A model generated the notes under the pieces. That model saw only the letters and a list, made by a program, of their open reading frames with translations, was not told the origin of the DNA and ran no database searches. Shown here in pieces: positions 27,999 to 37,283 of a stretch of DNA of 64,000 nucleotides (position 1 is the first letter of the stretch; the number at the start of each line of letters is the position of its first letter). Origin of the DNA: Streptomyces sp. MspMP-M5 (GTDB lineage Bacteria; Actinomycetota; Actinomycetes; Streptomycetales; Streptomycetaceae); the NCBI RefSeq assembly GCF_000373585.1, contig NZ_KB891855.1, positions 152,615-216,614 on the forward strand, read 5' to 3'. The position numbers were made by a program, and so were the translations under genes.

Positions 27999-28217
27999 AT
28001 GGCGACCAAGGACAGCGGCGGCGGACAGCAGCGGGCCACCCGGTCGACCGAAGAGGTCGAGGAGCAGACCCAGGACGCGCAGGTCTCGGACGACCTCAAG
28101 GAACGCCAGGAGAAGCTGAACGACGACGTGGACTCCGTTCTGGACGAAATCGATGACGTACTTGAGGAGAATGCCGAGGATTTCGTGCGTTCCTTCGTGC
28201 AAAAAGGCGGAGAATAG
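27999..28217 (+). CDS. pup: Prokaryotic ubiquitin-like protein Pup
   Basis: The 72-residue modifier that is ligated through its C-terminal glutamate to lysines of target proteins. The ATG at 27999 has a purine-rich GGGTGAGGG site. The first 20 residues are polar and flexible, the middle (QVSDDLKERQEKLNDDVDS) is the helix that binds the ARC coiled coil, and the end reads FVQKGGE. The encoded last residue is Glu, so no deamidation by Dop is needed before ligation, unlike mycobacterial Pup which ends in Gln. The endonuclease VII-like gene begins 52 bases downstream. Confidence 0.97.
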   Translation: MATKDSGGGQQRATRSTEEVEEQTQDAQVSDDLKERQEKLNDDVDSVLDEIDDVLEENAEDFVRSFVQKGGE

Positions 28218-28269
28218 GGGTCGCGGGAGGGTTATTACCTTCGAACTGAAGGAATCGGGGGGATTCGGA

Positions 28270-28875
28270 GTGGCTGAGGAGCCAGGCGCGAAGCAGTGCA
28301 CGGGCTGCAAGCGGGACCTGTCCGCCGCGGCATTTGCGCGGGACAAGAACCGGCGTGATGGTCTCCAGGTGCGGTGCCGGGAGTGCGTGGCGGAGTACAG
28401 TGCCGCGCGCTACCGGCGCCGCCGGGTGGCGATGGGAAAGCAGGTCCGGGAGCAGGTGGACGTCCCGGCCGGCCACAAGCTCTGCCGGACATGCGGTGCG
28501 GTCAAGCCGCACAGTGCATGGCATCGCAACGCCACGGCGCCGGACGGCTTGTCGACCCGCTGCAAGGCATGCCGGGCGGTCCAGGGGCGCCAGGATCACC
28601 TGAAGCGCCAATACGGCATCACCGAAGCCGAGCGCGATGCTCTGGTCAAGGAGCAGTGGGGGCTCTGCGTGATCTGCCTGGAAGCCGACGCCGCGCATGT
28701 GGATCACGATCACAAGACGGGTAAAGTCCGAGGCGTACTGTGCTTCAGCTGCAACGCCGCCTTGGGCCAATTCAAGGATCGGCCGGACGTCTTGAGGCGC
28801 GCGGCCGAGTATCTGGAAGGAAACGTGTGGAAGCCAATACTCGAAGCACCGGGCGTCTACCGGCTGCCTTCCTGA
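28270..28875 (+). CDS. Endonuclease VII-like HNH nuclease in the pup operon
   Basis: A 201-residue protein ending in a recombination endonuclease VII (HNH) domain: [19 protein letters not shown], then [16 protein letters not shown], giving two zinc-binding CxxC pairs and the catalytic Asp-His. Two further CxxC zinc knuckles lie upstream (CTGCKRD and CRTCGAV, each followed by a CRECV/CKACR pair). The GTG at 28270 follows GGGGGA; the open frame from 28153 would overlap pup and is not used. Its end overlaps prcB by 49 bases in another frame, so the two are co-transcribed. Its role in a protein-degradation operon is unknown. Confidence 0.88.
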   Translation: MAEEPGAKQCTGCKRDLSAAAFARDKNRRDGLQVRCRECVAEYSAARYRRRRVAMGKQVREQVDVPAGHKLCRTCGAVKPHSAWHRNATAPDGLSTRCKACRAVQGRQDHLKRQYGITEAERDALVKEQWGLCVICLEADAAHVDHDHKTGKVRGVLCFSCNAALGQFKDRPDVLRRAAEYLEGNVWKPILEAPGVYRLPS

Positions 28876-29672
28876 CGCCCGGATCGTCCTCGTTCATGGA
28901 CTTTCTCAGTGAGCACTCGCCCGAGCTGCTGCCGGGCAAGCGCCCGCTGCCGACCGTGCAGGGTGCCTTCGAGGCCCCGCACGGCACGACGATCGTGGCG
29001 GTCTCGTTCCCCGGCGGCGCGGTGCTCGCCGGTGACCGCCGGGCGACGATGGGCAACGTCATCGCCCAGCGCGACATGGAGAAGATCTTCCCGGCGGACG
29101 AGTACAGCGCAGTGGGCGTCGCCGGAACCGCTGGTCTCGCCATCGAGATGGTCAAGCTGTTCCAGCTGGAGCTGGAGCACTTCGAGAAGGTCGAGGGGGC
29201 CCAACTCTCCCTGGAGGGCAAGGCGAACCGGCTCTCCACGATGATCCGCGGCAACCTCGGGATGGCCATGCAGGGCCTCGCCGTGGTGCCGCTGTTCGCC
29301 GGCTACGACCTCGACCGCGAGAAGGGCCGGATCTTCTCGTACGACGTCACCGGCGGGCGTTCGGAGGAGCACGGGTTCGCGGCCACCGGCTCCGGCTCGG
29401 TCTTCGCGCGCAGTGCGCTGAAGAAGCTGTTCCGGGAGGACTTCACGGAGCATCAGGCCGCCACCGCCGTCGTCCAGGCGCTCTTCGACGCCGCCGACGA
29501 CGACTCGGCGACCGGCGGGCCGGACATGGCGCGGCGGATCTACCCGATCGTCACGGTGATCACCGAAGAGGGCTTCAAGAGGCTGACCGAGGCCGAGGTC
29601 TCGGAGATCGCCCGCGCCGTGCACGAGCGCCGCCTCGACCAGCCCGACGGCCCGCGCGCCGCGCTGCTCTGA
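28827..29672 (+). CDS. prcB: 20S proteasome beta subunit
   Basis: Catalytic subunit of the Pup-dependent proteasome, 281 residues before processing. The GTG at 28827 (GGAAGG upstream, start [12 protein letters not shown]) lies inside the end of the nuclease gene. A propeptide of 53 residues ends at HG; Thr 54 of [11 protein letters not shown] becomes the N-terminal nucleophile after self-cleavage. The Asp of [10 protein letters not shown] and the SYDVTGG region fit the Ntn-hydrolase fold. The prcA gene follows after 69 bases, and both subunits are needed for the 28-subunit barrel docked by ARC. Confidence 0.96.
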   Translation: MEANTRSTGRLPAAFLTPGSSSFMDFLSEHSPELLPGKRPLPTVQGAFEAPHGTTIVAVSFPGGAVLAGDRRATMGNVIAQRDMEKIFPADEYSAVGVAGTAGLAIEMVKLFQLELEHFEKVEGAQLSLEGKANRLSTMIRGNLGMAMQGLAVVPLFAGYDLDREKGRIFSYDVTGGRSEEHGFAATGSGSVFARSALKKLFREDFTEHQAATAVVQALFDAADDDSATGGPDMARRIYPIVTVITEEGFKRLTEAEVSEIARAVHERRLDQPDGPRAALL

Positions 29673-29741
29673 CGGGGCGGATGATTTGCGGTGCGCCCCC
29701 AGACAGCGAGAGAGCTTTTGACAGGAAGGGACGGATAGCCG

Positions 29742-30629
29742 GTGTCGACGCCGTTCTATGTCTCACCCCAGCAGGCCATGGCCGACCGCGCCGAGTACGC
29801 CCGCAAGGGCATCGCGCGCGGCCGCAGCGTCGTGGTGCTGCAGTACACCGACGGCGTGCTCTTCGTCGCCGAGAATCCCTCCCGGGCCCTGCACAAGGTC
29901 AGCGAGATCTACGACCGGATCGCCTTCGCGGCGGTCGGCAAGTACAACGAGTTCGAGAACCTCCGGATCGGCGGCGTCCGTTACGCCGATCTGCGCGGTT
30001 ACACCTACGACCGGGAGGACGTGACCGCCCGCGGGCTGGCCAACGTCTACGCCCAGACGCTCGGCACGATCTTCTCCAGTGCGGCCGAGAAGCCGTATGA
30101 GGTCGAGCTGATCGTCGCCGAGGTCGGCACCGGACCCGAGGACGACCAGATCTACCGGCTGCCGCACGACGGTTCCATCGTGGACGAGCACGGTTCGGTC
30201 GCGGTGGGCGGCAACGCCGACCAGATCAGCAGTTATCTCGACCAGCGGCACCGGGAGGGGATGACGCTGGCGGAGGCGCTGCGGCTGGCGGTCGACTCGC
30301 TCGCCCGGGACACCAACGGCGGCGAGCGGACGCTGACCGCCGAGCATCTCGAGGTCGCGGTGCTGGACCGTACCCGCCCGCAGAAGCGGAAGTTCAAGCG
30401 GATCCTGGGGCGTCAGCTGTCCCGGCTGCTGGAGGAGCCGGCGGCCGCGGCGGGGGAGAAGGGCGCGCCCGCGGGGGATGCGGGGGAGTCCTCGGGTGCC
30501 TCCGCGGCCGGTGGGAACGGCAAGGGCGCCGGCAAGGGCGCCGGCAAGGGCTCGGCCGCGGGGAAGAACGGTTCCGGCGCGGCGGATGCGGACGGTGGCG
30601 AGCCGGAGTCCGGTTCCGCGGACGACTGA
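29742..30629 (+). CDS. prcA: 20S proteasome alpha subunit
   Basis: Structural outer-ring subunit of the proteasome, 295 residues. The N-terminus [23 protein letters not shown] is the gate and H0 helix region that the ARC C-terminus engages. The core is conserved to about residue 235. The last 60 residues are a low-complexity Gly/Ala/Lys/Ser tail ([17 protein letters not shown]), probably disordered. The GTG at 29742 follows AGGAAGGGA. The transcript likely ends at the hairpin 30669-30704. Confidence 0.95.
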   Translation: MSTPFYVSPQQAMADRAEYARKGIARGRSVVVLQYTDGVLFVAENPSRALHKVSEIYDRIAFAAVGKYNEFENLRIGGVRYADLRGYTYDREDVTARGLANVYAQTLGTIFSSAAEKPYEVELIVAEVGTGPEDDQIYRLPHDGSIVDEHGSVAVGGNADQISSYLDQRHREGMTLAEALRLAVDSLARDTNGGERTLTAEHLEVAVLDRTRPQKRKFKRILGRQLSRLLEEPAAAAGEKGAPAGDAGESSGASAAGGNGKGAGKGAGKGSAAGKNGSGAADADGGEPESGSADD

Positions 30630-30668
30630 GGATCGCGATATTCCGTTTCCGGGCGGGTTGCCCGGATC

Positions 30669-30704
30669 GCGCGCCCCGGTGGGTCATCACCCGCCGGGGC
30701 GCGC
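30669..30704. terminator. Bidirectional terminator, prcA / LacI gene
   Basis: A 16-bp stem with one G-T pair (30669-30684 with 30689-30704) and a CATC loop. It overlaps the last codons of the LacI-type gene and serves both convergent genes. Confidence 0.75.
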
Positions 30705-31778
30705 GGTGTTGTGCGGGGCGGCGTCCGGCGGCGGTGCCGTGGAGCCGCGTGGGACGAGGGTGACGGGGAGGGTGGTGGCGTCGGCCGGGACGCCGTCCAG
30801 GACGGCCATCAGGGCCCGTAGTCCGGCCTCGCCGAACTCCTCGGCGGGGAGTCGAACGGTCGTCAGTTCCGGTTCCACGGCGACCGCGAGGGCGAGGTCG
30901 TCGTAGCCGGTGACCGAGATGTCCTCGGGGATCCGCAGGCCGAGGCGGCGGACGGCCTTGCAGGCGCCGGCGGCGATGATGTCGTCGTCGCAGAGCAGGG
31001 CGGTGGGGCGGGGGCCGGGGGCGGTCAGCGCGGTGTGGGCGGCGCGCAGTCCGGCGTCGACGCCCAGCGCGGTGGGGACGCGGCGCAGCACGACGTCCGG
31101 GACGCCGGCCAGGGCGTCGGCGAGGGTGCGGGCGCGGACGGCGAAGGTCCAGGAGTCGATGTCGGCCGCGAGGTGGGTGATCCGGCGGTGGCCGAGGCCG
31201 GTGAGGTGGGTGGCCAACTGCCGTACGCCGTCGGCGATGTCGAGGTTCACGGTGGCCGAGGCGGCGGTGTCGCCGGGGTCGCTGTCGAGCATGACCAGTG
31301 GCAGTCCGGCGGTGCGCAGTGCGGTGAGGGCGTCGGCCGCCATGGAGGAGGCGATGACGCCGTCGAGGGCGGCGGAGGCGGAGGCGAACGGGTCGCGGGC
31401 CGGGCCGATGCCCTGGGGGGAGGGGTAGAGGACGACGCCGAAGTCGTGGTCGGCGGCGATCCGGGCGGCTCCGGTGTAGACGCGTGCGAAGAATTCGGTG
31501 GTGAGGGCGGGGACCACGAGCAGGGTGGTGCGGGTGCGGCCGGTGCGCAGGCTGCGGGCGGCGAGGTTGGGGCGGTAGCCCAGCTCGCGGGCGGCGGCGC
31601 GGACGGCGTCGGCCTTGCCGGGGGAGACCCGGCCGCGCCATTTGTCGCCGAGGACGAGGGAGACCGCGGCCTGGGAGACGCCGGCGGCGCGGGCGACGTC
31701 GCGGCTGGTGATTCGGGTGGTGGGCCGGCCGGGGGTGCCTTCCGGGGGCGGTGGGGCGGCGGCCTTGTGGCTGGTCAC
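30687..31778 (-). CDS. LacI-family transcriptional regulator
   Basis: A 363-residue regulator. The LacI helix-turn-helix and hinge helix are at about 22-70 (ITSRDVARAAGVSQAAVSLV, then GYRPNLAARSLRTG), followed by a periplasmic-binding-protein-like effector domain (LDGVIASSMAADAL, RPTALLCDDDIIAAGACKA). The GTG at 31778 is chosen because AAGGAGAG lies upstream; an ATG at 31835 has no ribosome binding site and sits at the edge of the operator-like repeat. It is divergent from the MFS gene, which it probably controls. The effector is unknown; LacI proteins usually sense sugars or nucleosides. Confidence 0.9.
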   Translation of the reverse strand: MTSHKAAAPPPPEGTPGRPTTRITSRDVARAAGVSQAAVSLVLGDKWRGRVSPGKADAVRAAARELGYRPNLAARSLRTGRTRTTLLVVPALTTEFFARVYTGAARIAADHDFGVVLYPSPQGIGPARDPFASASAALDGVIASSMAADALTALRTAGLPLVMLDSDPGDTAASATVNLDIADGVRQLATHLTGLGHRRITHLAADIDSWTFAVRARTLADALAGVPDVVLRRVPTALGVDAGLRAAHTALTAPGPRPTALLCDDDIIAAGACKAVRRLGLRIPEDISVTGYDDLALAVAVEPELTTVRLPAEEFGEAGLRALMAVLDGVPADATTLPVTLVPRGSTAPPPDAAPHNTARPGG

Positions 31779-31837
31779 CGGGTGCGTCTCTCCTTGGGCC
31801 GGCGCTGCGGGGGTGGACCTGCGGGTTGCCGCCATGG

Positions 31838-31864
31838 TACGTATGACGGCGGACGTTATACGTA
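31838..31864. promoter_or_regulatory. Candidate LacI operator
   Basis: Perfect 7-base inverted repeats TACGTAT and ATACGTA separated by 13 bases lie between the divergent regulator and MFS genes. They are AT-rich against a GC-rich background. Confidence 0.5.
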
Positions 31865-31904
31865 ACACGTCCCGGGGTGCCGGACCGGGCGGAGAGGGGC
31901 AGCG

Positions 31905-33164
31905 GTGGCCGCGGGATATGCGGATTTGCTCAGGACCCGGTATGCCGCCCGGCTGCTGACCGGGACCCTGGTCGGCAGGCTGCCGAACGCCACCGCGCCG
32001 CTGGCGCTGGTCCTCTTCGTGCGGGCCCAGGGCGGCAGTTACGCCCTGGCCGGCGCGCTCTCCGCCGTCTACGGCGTCTGCACCGCCCTCGGCCAGCCGC
32101 TGCTGGGCCGCGCGGTGGACGTCCACGGGCAGCCGCGGGTGATGCTGCCCGCCTCGGTGGTCTCCGCGCTGGGCATGGCGCTGCTGGCCGCCGTCGGGGT
32201 GGCGCCGCGGTGGGCCGCCTGCCTGGCCGTGGCGATCGCCGGGTTCTTCACCCCGCCGTTGGAGGGCGGGCTGCGGGCGCTGTGGCCGGTGGTGCTCCGG
32301 CGGGCGGATCGGGTGCATGCCGCGTACGCGCTCGACGCGGTGGCGCAGGAAGTCATGTTCGCGGTCGGGCCGTTGCTGGTCACGCTGTGCGTGGCAGCCT
32401 GGTCGCCCGGGGCGGCGCTGCTGGTGATCAACGCGATCGGGGTGCTCGGCGCGCTCTCGGTCGTGGTCTCCGCGCCGTCGCGGGAGTGGCGCAGCGCGCC
32501 CCGGGAGGCGCACTGGCTGGGTGCGTTGCGGTCGGCCGGGATGCTGGTGCTGATCGGTGCGTTCTTCTTCGTGGGGCTGGCGCTGGGGTCGATCGGGGTG
32601 GCGGCGGTCGGGTATGCCGACGGGCACGGCGGCGGGATGGTCTCCAGCTGGCTGCTCTCCGCGCTCGGTGTGGGCGCGCTGGCCGGTGGTCTGGTCTACG
32701 GGGCCAGGCAGTGGCCGGGGCGTCCGGAGTCCCGGCTGCGGCTGTTGGTGGCGCTGCTGGCGCTGGGCTATCTGCCGCTGTTCCTGGTGCCCGGGGTGGT
32801 GGGGATGACGGTGCTCAGCGGGCTTGCCGGGGTGTTCCTGGCGCCGGCGCTGGCCTGTGCGTTCGTGGTGGTGGACCGGCATGCGCCGGCGGGGACGGTG
32901 ACGGAGGCGTTCTCGTGGCTGGTGACGACGTTCGGTGTGGGTTCGGCGGTGGGGGCTTCGGTGGCCGGGCCGGCGCTGGAGGGGGGTGGGCCGGCGGCGG
33001 GGTTCGCGGTCGCGGGTGCCTCCGGAGTGGCCGCGCTGGTGGTGCTTTTGTCGATGAAGCGATTGCTCGGGGATCCGGTGGTGCCCGCCGTGGGTGCGGT
33101 CCGGGCGGAAAATGATCGAAACGGGGCCGTCGAACCCGGTTTCAGAGCAGGCCATCAGGCGTAA
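31905..33164 (+). CDS. MFS transporter
   Basis: A 419-residue major facilitator with about 12 hydrophobic segments. The cytoplasmic loop between helices 2 and 3 (LLGRAVDVHGQPRVM) carries the degenerate MFS motif A. The GTG at 31905 follows GGAGAGGGG. Substrate unknown; the divergent LacI regulator suggests a small metabolite or sugar efflux role. The pair sits inside the proteasome locus, and its stop codon overlaps the promoter hexamer of pafA. Confidence 0.88.
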   Translation: MAAGYADLLRTRYAARLLTGTLVGRLPNATAPLALVLFVRAQGGSYALAGALSAVYGVCTALGQPLLGRAVDVHGQPRVMLPASVVSALGMALLAAVGVAPRWAACLAVAIAGFFTPPLEGGLRALWPVVLRRADRVHAAYALDAVAQEVMFAVGPLLVTLCVAAWSPGAALLVINAIGVLGALSVVVSAPSREWRSAPREAHWLGALRSAGMLVLIGAFFFVGLALGSIGVAAVGYADGHGGGMVSSWLLSALGVGALAGGLVYGARQWPGRPESRLRLLVALLALGYLPLFLVPGVVGMTVLSGLAGVFLAPALACAFVVVDRHAPAGTVTEAFSWLVTTFGVGSAVGASVAGPALEGGGPAAGFAVAGASGVAALVVLLSMKRLLGDPVVPAVGAVRAENDRNGAVEPGFRAGHQA

Positions 33165-33176
33165 TGTTCAGTCATG
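33162..33176 (+). promoter_or_regulatory. Leaderless promoter of pafA
   Basis: TAATGT (33162-33167), which includes the MFS stop codon, is followed after exactly 6 bases by the pafA ATG. No ribosome binding site is evident. Confidence 0.5.
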
Positions 33177-34535
33177 GACCGCCGCATTTTCGGGCTGGAG
33201 AACGAGTACGGCGTCACGTGCACGTTCAGGGGACAGCGCCGACTGTCGCCTGACGAAGTGGCGCGGTACCTCTTCCGCCGTGTCGTGTCATGGGGCCGCA
33301 GCAGCAATGTCTTCCTGCGGAACGGCGCGCGCCTGTACTTGGACGTGGGGTCACACCCGGAATACGCAACTCCCGAGTGCGACAACGTGACCGAGCTGGT
33401 CACTCACGACAAGGCCGGCGAACGCATTCTCGAAGGTCTGCTCGTCGACGCCGAACGCCGCCTGCACGAGGAGGGAATCGCGGGCGACGTCTATCTCTTC
33501 AAGAACAACACCGATTCGGCGGGAAACTCCTACGGCTGCCATGAGAACTATCTCGTGGCCCGGCACGGTGAGTTCTCCCGGCTCGCGGACATCCTCATTC
33601 CGTTCCTGGTCACCCGGCAGCTGCTGTGCGGCGCCGGCAAGGTGCTGCAGACGCCGCGCGGTGCGGTCTACTGCGTCAGCCAGCGCGCCGAGCACATCTG
33701 GGAGGGCGTCTCGTCGGCGACCACCCGGTCCCGGCCGATCATCAACACCCGGGACGAACCGCACGCGGACGCCGAGCGCTACCGCCGGCTGCACGTCATC
33801 GTCGGTGACTCCAACATGTCCGAGACCACGATGATGCTGAAGGTCGGGGCCACGGATCTGGTGCTGCGGATGATCGAGGCGGGCACCGTCATGCGCGATC
33901 TGACGCTGGAGAACCCGATCCGGGCGATCCGTGAGGTGAGCCATGACACCACCGGTCAGCGCAAGGTGCGGCTGGCCAGCGGGCGTGAGGCGTCGGCGCT
34001 CGAAGTGCAGCAGGAATACTACGAAAAGGCCGTCGATTTCTGCGATCGCCGCGGAATCCGTACCGGTACGGTCGAGCGTGTCCTGGAGTTGTGGGGGCGC
34101 ACTCTGGAAGCGGTCCGGGACCAGGAACTGGACCGGATCGCGACCGAGATCGACTGGGTGATGAAACATCAGCTCATCGAGCGTTACCGCGCGAAGCACA
34201 ACATCAGCATGTCCCATCCGCGGGTGGCGCAGATAGACCTCGCGTATCACGACATCCACCGCCGTCGGGGGCTTTATTACCTCCTGGAGCGGAAGGGGCA
34301 AGCGGCGCGGATCTGCAACGACTTGAAGATCTTCGAGGGCAAGTCGGTGCCGCCGCAGACGACGCGTGCGCGGTTGCGCGGGGACTTCATTCGCCGGGCC
34401 CAGGAACAGCGCCGTGATTTCACGGTCGACTGGGTTCATCTGAAGCTGAACGACCAGGCGCAGCGGACGGTCCTGTGCAAGGACCCGTTCCGTTCCGTCG
34501 ATGATCGGGTGGAGAAGTTGATCGCCGGGATGTGA
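33174..34535 (+). CDS. pafA: Pup--protein ligase PafA
   Basis: Uses ATP to form an isopeptide bond between the C-terminal Glu of Pup and a lysine on the target protein. 453 residues, glutamine synthetase-like fold, beginning [18 protein letters not shown] with the catalytic Glu region. It shares [20 protein letters not shown] with Dop but lacks the Dop insertion. The C-terminal domain ([19 protein letters not shown]) is present. The start is 10 bases beyond the MFS stop and probably served by its own leaderless promoter. Two FKBP genes and pafBC follow. Confidence 0.96.
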   Translation: MDRRIFGLENEYGVTCTFRGQRRLSPDEVARYLFRRVVSWGRSSNVFLRNGARLYLDVGSHPEYATPECDNVTELVTHDKAGERILEGLLVDAERRLHEEGIAGDVYLFKNNTDSAGNSYGCHENYLVARHGEFSRLADILIPFLVTRQLLCGAGKVLQTPRGAVYCVSQRAEHIWEGVSSATTRSRPIINTRDEPHADAERYRRLHVIVGDSNMSETTMMLKVGATDLVLRMIEAGTVMRDLTLENPIRAIREVSHDTTGQRKVRLASGREASALEVQQEYYEKAVDFCDRRGIRTGTVERVLELWGRTLEAVRDQELDRIATEIDWVMKHQLIERYRAKHNISMSHPRVAQIDLAYHDIHRRRGLYYLLERKGQAARICNDLKIFEGKSVPPQTTRARLRGDFIRRAQEQRRDFTVDWVHLKLNDQAQRTVLCKDPFRSVDDRVEKLIAGM

Positions 34536-34689
34536 GCGTCCGGAATGCGTGCGGATGCGCCGGGAGCGTGAATGCTCTCGGCGCATCGTCGTGTCGTGGC
34601 GGCCTGCTGTGTTCACCGGAGGCGGCCACAGCGACAGGTCGTAGAGTGGCGGGCATTGCCCACCTTCCCCACGAGCCCGAGTTGGACAG

Positions 34690-35700
34690 ATGCTGAATTC
34701 TTCCGGGGGGCGCCGCCCCTTCGCCACGCACACCCGCCGTGCCGCCGCTGCCGCGCTGGCGGTGCCCGTTCTGCTCCTCACCGCCGCCTGCGGGTCCGAC
34801 GACGGCGCGACCTCCGACGCGGCGGTCGCCAAGGTGACGGGCAAGCCCGGTGCGAAGCCGACGATCTCCGTGCCCAAGGACGCCAAGCCGGCGGACAAGG
34901 CCGTCACCAAGACCCTGGCCGAGGGCAAGGGCGCGGTCGTGAACAAGGGTGATCTGGTGCGGCTGGACTTCTCCGCGCAGACGATGAAGGGCCAGAACCT
35001 CGGCAGCAGCTGGACGCCGCAGCCGGGCGCGAAGCCGGGTGGCCCGCGTACCCAGGTCGTCACCGAGGTCACCGACCAGCTGACGCAGCAGATGCTGCCG
35101 CCGAAGGTGCTGACGGCCGCGGCCGGGCAGAAGGTCGGCGGCCGGTTCGAGGTCGAGGGCACCGCCAAGGCGCTGATCGGCGAGGGCCTGAACCCCCAGT
35201 CGGGGATCAAGCCGGAGGACGGTCTGGTCTGGGTCGTCGACGTGGTCGGCGCGAAGAAGGTGGACAAGAAGGCGAAGGCCGAGGGCAGCCAGGCGGCGCC
35301 GGAGGACGGGATGCCGGAGGTCAAGGCCGCGGACGACAAGGCCGCCGCGATCACCGTCCCCAAGGGGGAGAAGGCGCCCACCGACCTCAAGCAGCAGGTG
35401 CTGATCAAGGGCAAGGGTCCGGAGGTGAAGGCCGGTGACGGTCTGATCGCCCAGTACACCGGGGTGAAGTGGGAGGACGGGAAGAAGTTCGACTCGTCGT
35501 GGGACCACGGCGGTGCGACGGCCTTCCAGATCGGTACCGGGCAGGTCGTCCAGGGCTGGGACCAGGCGCTGGTGGGCAAGCACGTCGGGGACCGGGTGGA
35601 GATCGTGATCCCGCCGAAGCTGGGTTACGGCGCCAGCCCGCAGCACGAGCTGGCGAAGAACACCCTGGTCTTCGTGGTCGACATCGTCGGCACGGTCTGA
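34690..35700 (+). CDS. FKBP-type peptidyl-prolyl isomerase lipoprotein
   Basis: An exported proline isomerase of 336 residues. A Sec signal with lipobox LTAACG places the acylated Cys at 34. The C-terminal FKBP domain (about 215-336) is complete: FDSSWDHGGATAFQIGTG, VVQGWDQALVGKHVGDR and VIPPKLGYG. The N-terminal half (about 85-200) looks like a second, degenerate FKBP domain (VRLDFSAQTMKGQ, then VVDVVGAKKV) without the active-site aromatic residues. It is followed by a cytosolic FKBP gene. Confidence 0.9.
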   Translation: MLNSSGGRRPFATHTRRAAAAALAVPVLLLTAACGSDDGATSDAAVAKVTGKPGAKPTISVPKDAKPADKAVTKTLAEGKGAVVNKGDLVRLDFSAQTMKGQNLGSSWTPQPGAKPGGPRTQVVTEVTDQLTQQMLPPKVLTAAAGQKVGGRFEVEGTAKALIGEGLNPQSGIKPEDGLVWVVDVVGAKKVDKKAKAEGSQAAPEDGMPEVKAADDKAAAITVPKGEKAPTDLKQQVLIKGKGPEVKAGDGLIAQYTGVKWEDGKKFDSSWDHGGATAFQIGTGQVVQGWDQALVGKHVGDRVEIVIPPKLGYGASPQHELAKNTLVFVVDIVGTV

Positions 35701-35769
35701 CCGGGCGGCCCCGCGGATCTGCAAGACTGGCCCGGTAAATCGAAAAGATTCGCAAGTAGGAGCACATTC

Positions 35770-36144
35770 GTGAGCATCGACAAGCCCGAGATCGACTTCC
35801 CCGAGGGCCCGGTCCCCACCGACCTGGAGATCGTGGACCTGTGGGAGGGCGACGGGCCGGTCGCCAAGGCCGGGGACATGGTCTCCGTGCACTACGTCGG
35901 CGTCTCCTTCAGCACCGGTGAGGAGTTCGACGCGAGCTGGAACCGCGGCAAGCCGCTCCAGTTCCAGCTGGGCGCCGGCCAGGTCATCCAGGGCTGGGAC
36001 CAGGGTGTGCAGGGCATGAAGGTGGGCGGCCGTCGCCGGCTGACCATCCCGCCGCACCTCGCCTACGGTGAGCGCGGCGCCGGCGGTGGCCGGATCGCGC
36101 CCGACGAGACGCTGATCTTCGTGTGCGACCTGGTCTCCGTCTGA
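35770..36144 (+). CDS. FKBP-type peptidyl-prolyl isomerase
   Basis: A single-domain cytosolic FKBP of 124 residues with all family elements: SVHYVGVSFSTGEEFDASW, FQLGAGQVIQGWDQGVQGM, LTIPPHLAYGERG and IFVCDLVSV. There is no signal peptide. GTG start with AGGAG upstream. It ends at a strong intrinsic terminator (36163-36192). The pairing of an exported and a cytosolic FKBP next to pafA is, as I recall, conserved in Streptomyces. Confidence 0.93.
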   Translation: MSIDKPEIDFPEGPVPTDLEIVDLWEGDGPVAKAGDMVSVHYVGVSFSTGEEFDASWNRGKPLQFQLGAGQVIQGWDQGVQGMKVGGRRRLTIPPHLAYGERGAGGGRIAPDETLIFVCDLVSV

Positions 36145-36162
36145 GACCTCGTACGACGCCGA

Positions 36163-36192
36163 GAGGGTCCGTGCCGGCCGGCACGGACCCTC
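36163..36192 (+). terminator. Intrinsic terminator after FKBP gene
   Basis: A 30-base perfect palindrome (13-bp stem, GGCC loop) followed by CGCTTTT. It is the cleanest rho-independent terminator in the window. Confidence 0.85.
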
Positions 36193-36258
36193 CGCTTTTG
36201 CCGGACGCACCCAGGGCGGTACGGTCACCCGTTGGGAGCCGAACGAGAAAGGGCGTCG

Positions 36259-37269
36259 ATGGCGATTGCCAAGGCCGAGCGGCTGATGAATCTGGCGCTG
36301 TGCCTGCTGGGGACGCGACGCCCGCTGACCAAGCACGAGCTGCGGTCGTCCATCGAGGCGTACGTCGAGGCGTTCGGGCCGGGCGCGGGGGCGGGTTTCG
36401 GGTCGGGCGGCAGCGCCGGTGACGACGCCTTCAACCGGATGTTCGAGCGGGACAAGGACGACCTGCGCGAGCTGGGCCTGGTCATCGAGACCGTGGACGG
36501 CATCGACGGCGAGGTGGGCTATCTGGCCCGCCGCGACAGCAACCGGCTGCCCCCGATCACCCTGGACGCCGAGGAGTCCGCGGCCCTCGGACTGGCCGCC
36601 AAGGTCTGGCAGCAGGCCCGGCTGGCCGGTGCGGCCAGCGGCGCGCTGCAGAAGCTGCGGGCGGCGGGGATGCCGCTCGCCGGGGAGCCCGACGAGCCGG
36701 ACGCCGGGCCGCCGCACAGCGCGCTGGAGCCCCGTATCCCCACCCATGAGGCGGCGTTCGAACCGCTGATGCTGGCGTGCCGGGACCGCCGCCCGGTCGT
36801 CTTCGACTACCGCAAGTCCAACGCCGCCCATCCCGAGCCGCGGCACGTCGAGCCCTGGATCCTGGAGTGCTGGCGCGGCCACTGGTACGTCGCCGGCTGG
36901 GACCGGGACCGCGGCGCCGAGCGGGTCTTCCGGCTCTCCCGGATCACCGGCAAGGTCCGTTCCCGGCAAGGCAAGTTCACCGCGCCGGTGCCCGACCACG
37001 TCACCGTCCGCGAGACCGTCGAGCGCTGGGCGGGGGAGACCGCCACCGGTACCGCGCGGATCAAGCTCCGCACCGGGCACGGCTATCCGCTGCGGGCCCG
37101 TGCGCTGGCCGTCCGCGAGCTGGACGGCGACTGGGACGAGCTGGAGATCCCCTACGGGCACGGACTCGACGCCTGGCTGGTGGAGTTCGGGCCGGACGTG
37201 GTCGTGCTGGCGCCGGCGGAGCTGCGGGCCGAGGTCGTCGACCGGCTGCGCGCGGTGGCCAAGGGCTGA
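36259..37269 (+). CDS. pafB: WYL-domain regulator PafB
   Basis: A 336-residue transcription factor with an N-terminal winged helix (AERLMNLALCLLGTRRPLT) and a WYL domain (RRPVVFDYRK, then LECWRGHWYVAGWDRDRG). In mycobacteria PafB and PafC act together as the LexA/RecA-independent activator of the DNA-damage response. The ATG at 36259 has AAAGGG upstream. The pafC start lies 14 bases beyond the stop, so the two are one operon. Confidence 0.92.
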   Translation: MAIAKAERLMNLALCLLGTRRPLTKHELRSSIEAYVEAFGPGAGAGFGSGGSAGDDAFNRMFERDKDDLRELGLVIETVDGIDGEVGYLARRDSNRLPPITLDAEESAALGLAAKVWQQARLAGAASGALQKLRAAGMPLAGEPDEPDAGPPHSALEPRIPTHEAAFEPLMLACRDRRPVVFDYRKSNAAHPEPRHVEPWILECWRGHWYVAGWDRDRGAERVFRLSRITGKVRSRQGKFTAPVPDHVTVRETVERWAGETATGTARIKLRTGHGYPLRARALAVRELDGDWDELEIPYGHGLDAWLVEFGPDVVVLAPAELRAEVVDRLRAVAKG

Positions 37270-37283
37270 GAGGGGCACGGAAC

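Noticed and set aside
28153..28269. Earlier start for the endonuclease VII-like gene
   Set aside because: It would overlap the end of pup in another frame and lacks a ribosome binding site; GTG 28270 is well placed.
30687..33155. 822-residue minus-strand frame joining the LacI gene to antisense MFS
   Set aside because: Only the part up to 31778 is LacI; upstream codons mirror the MFS gene and cross the operator.
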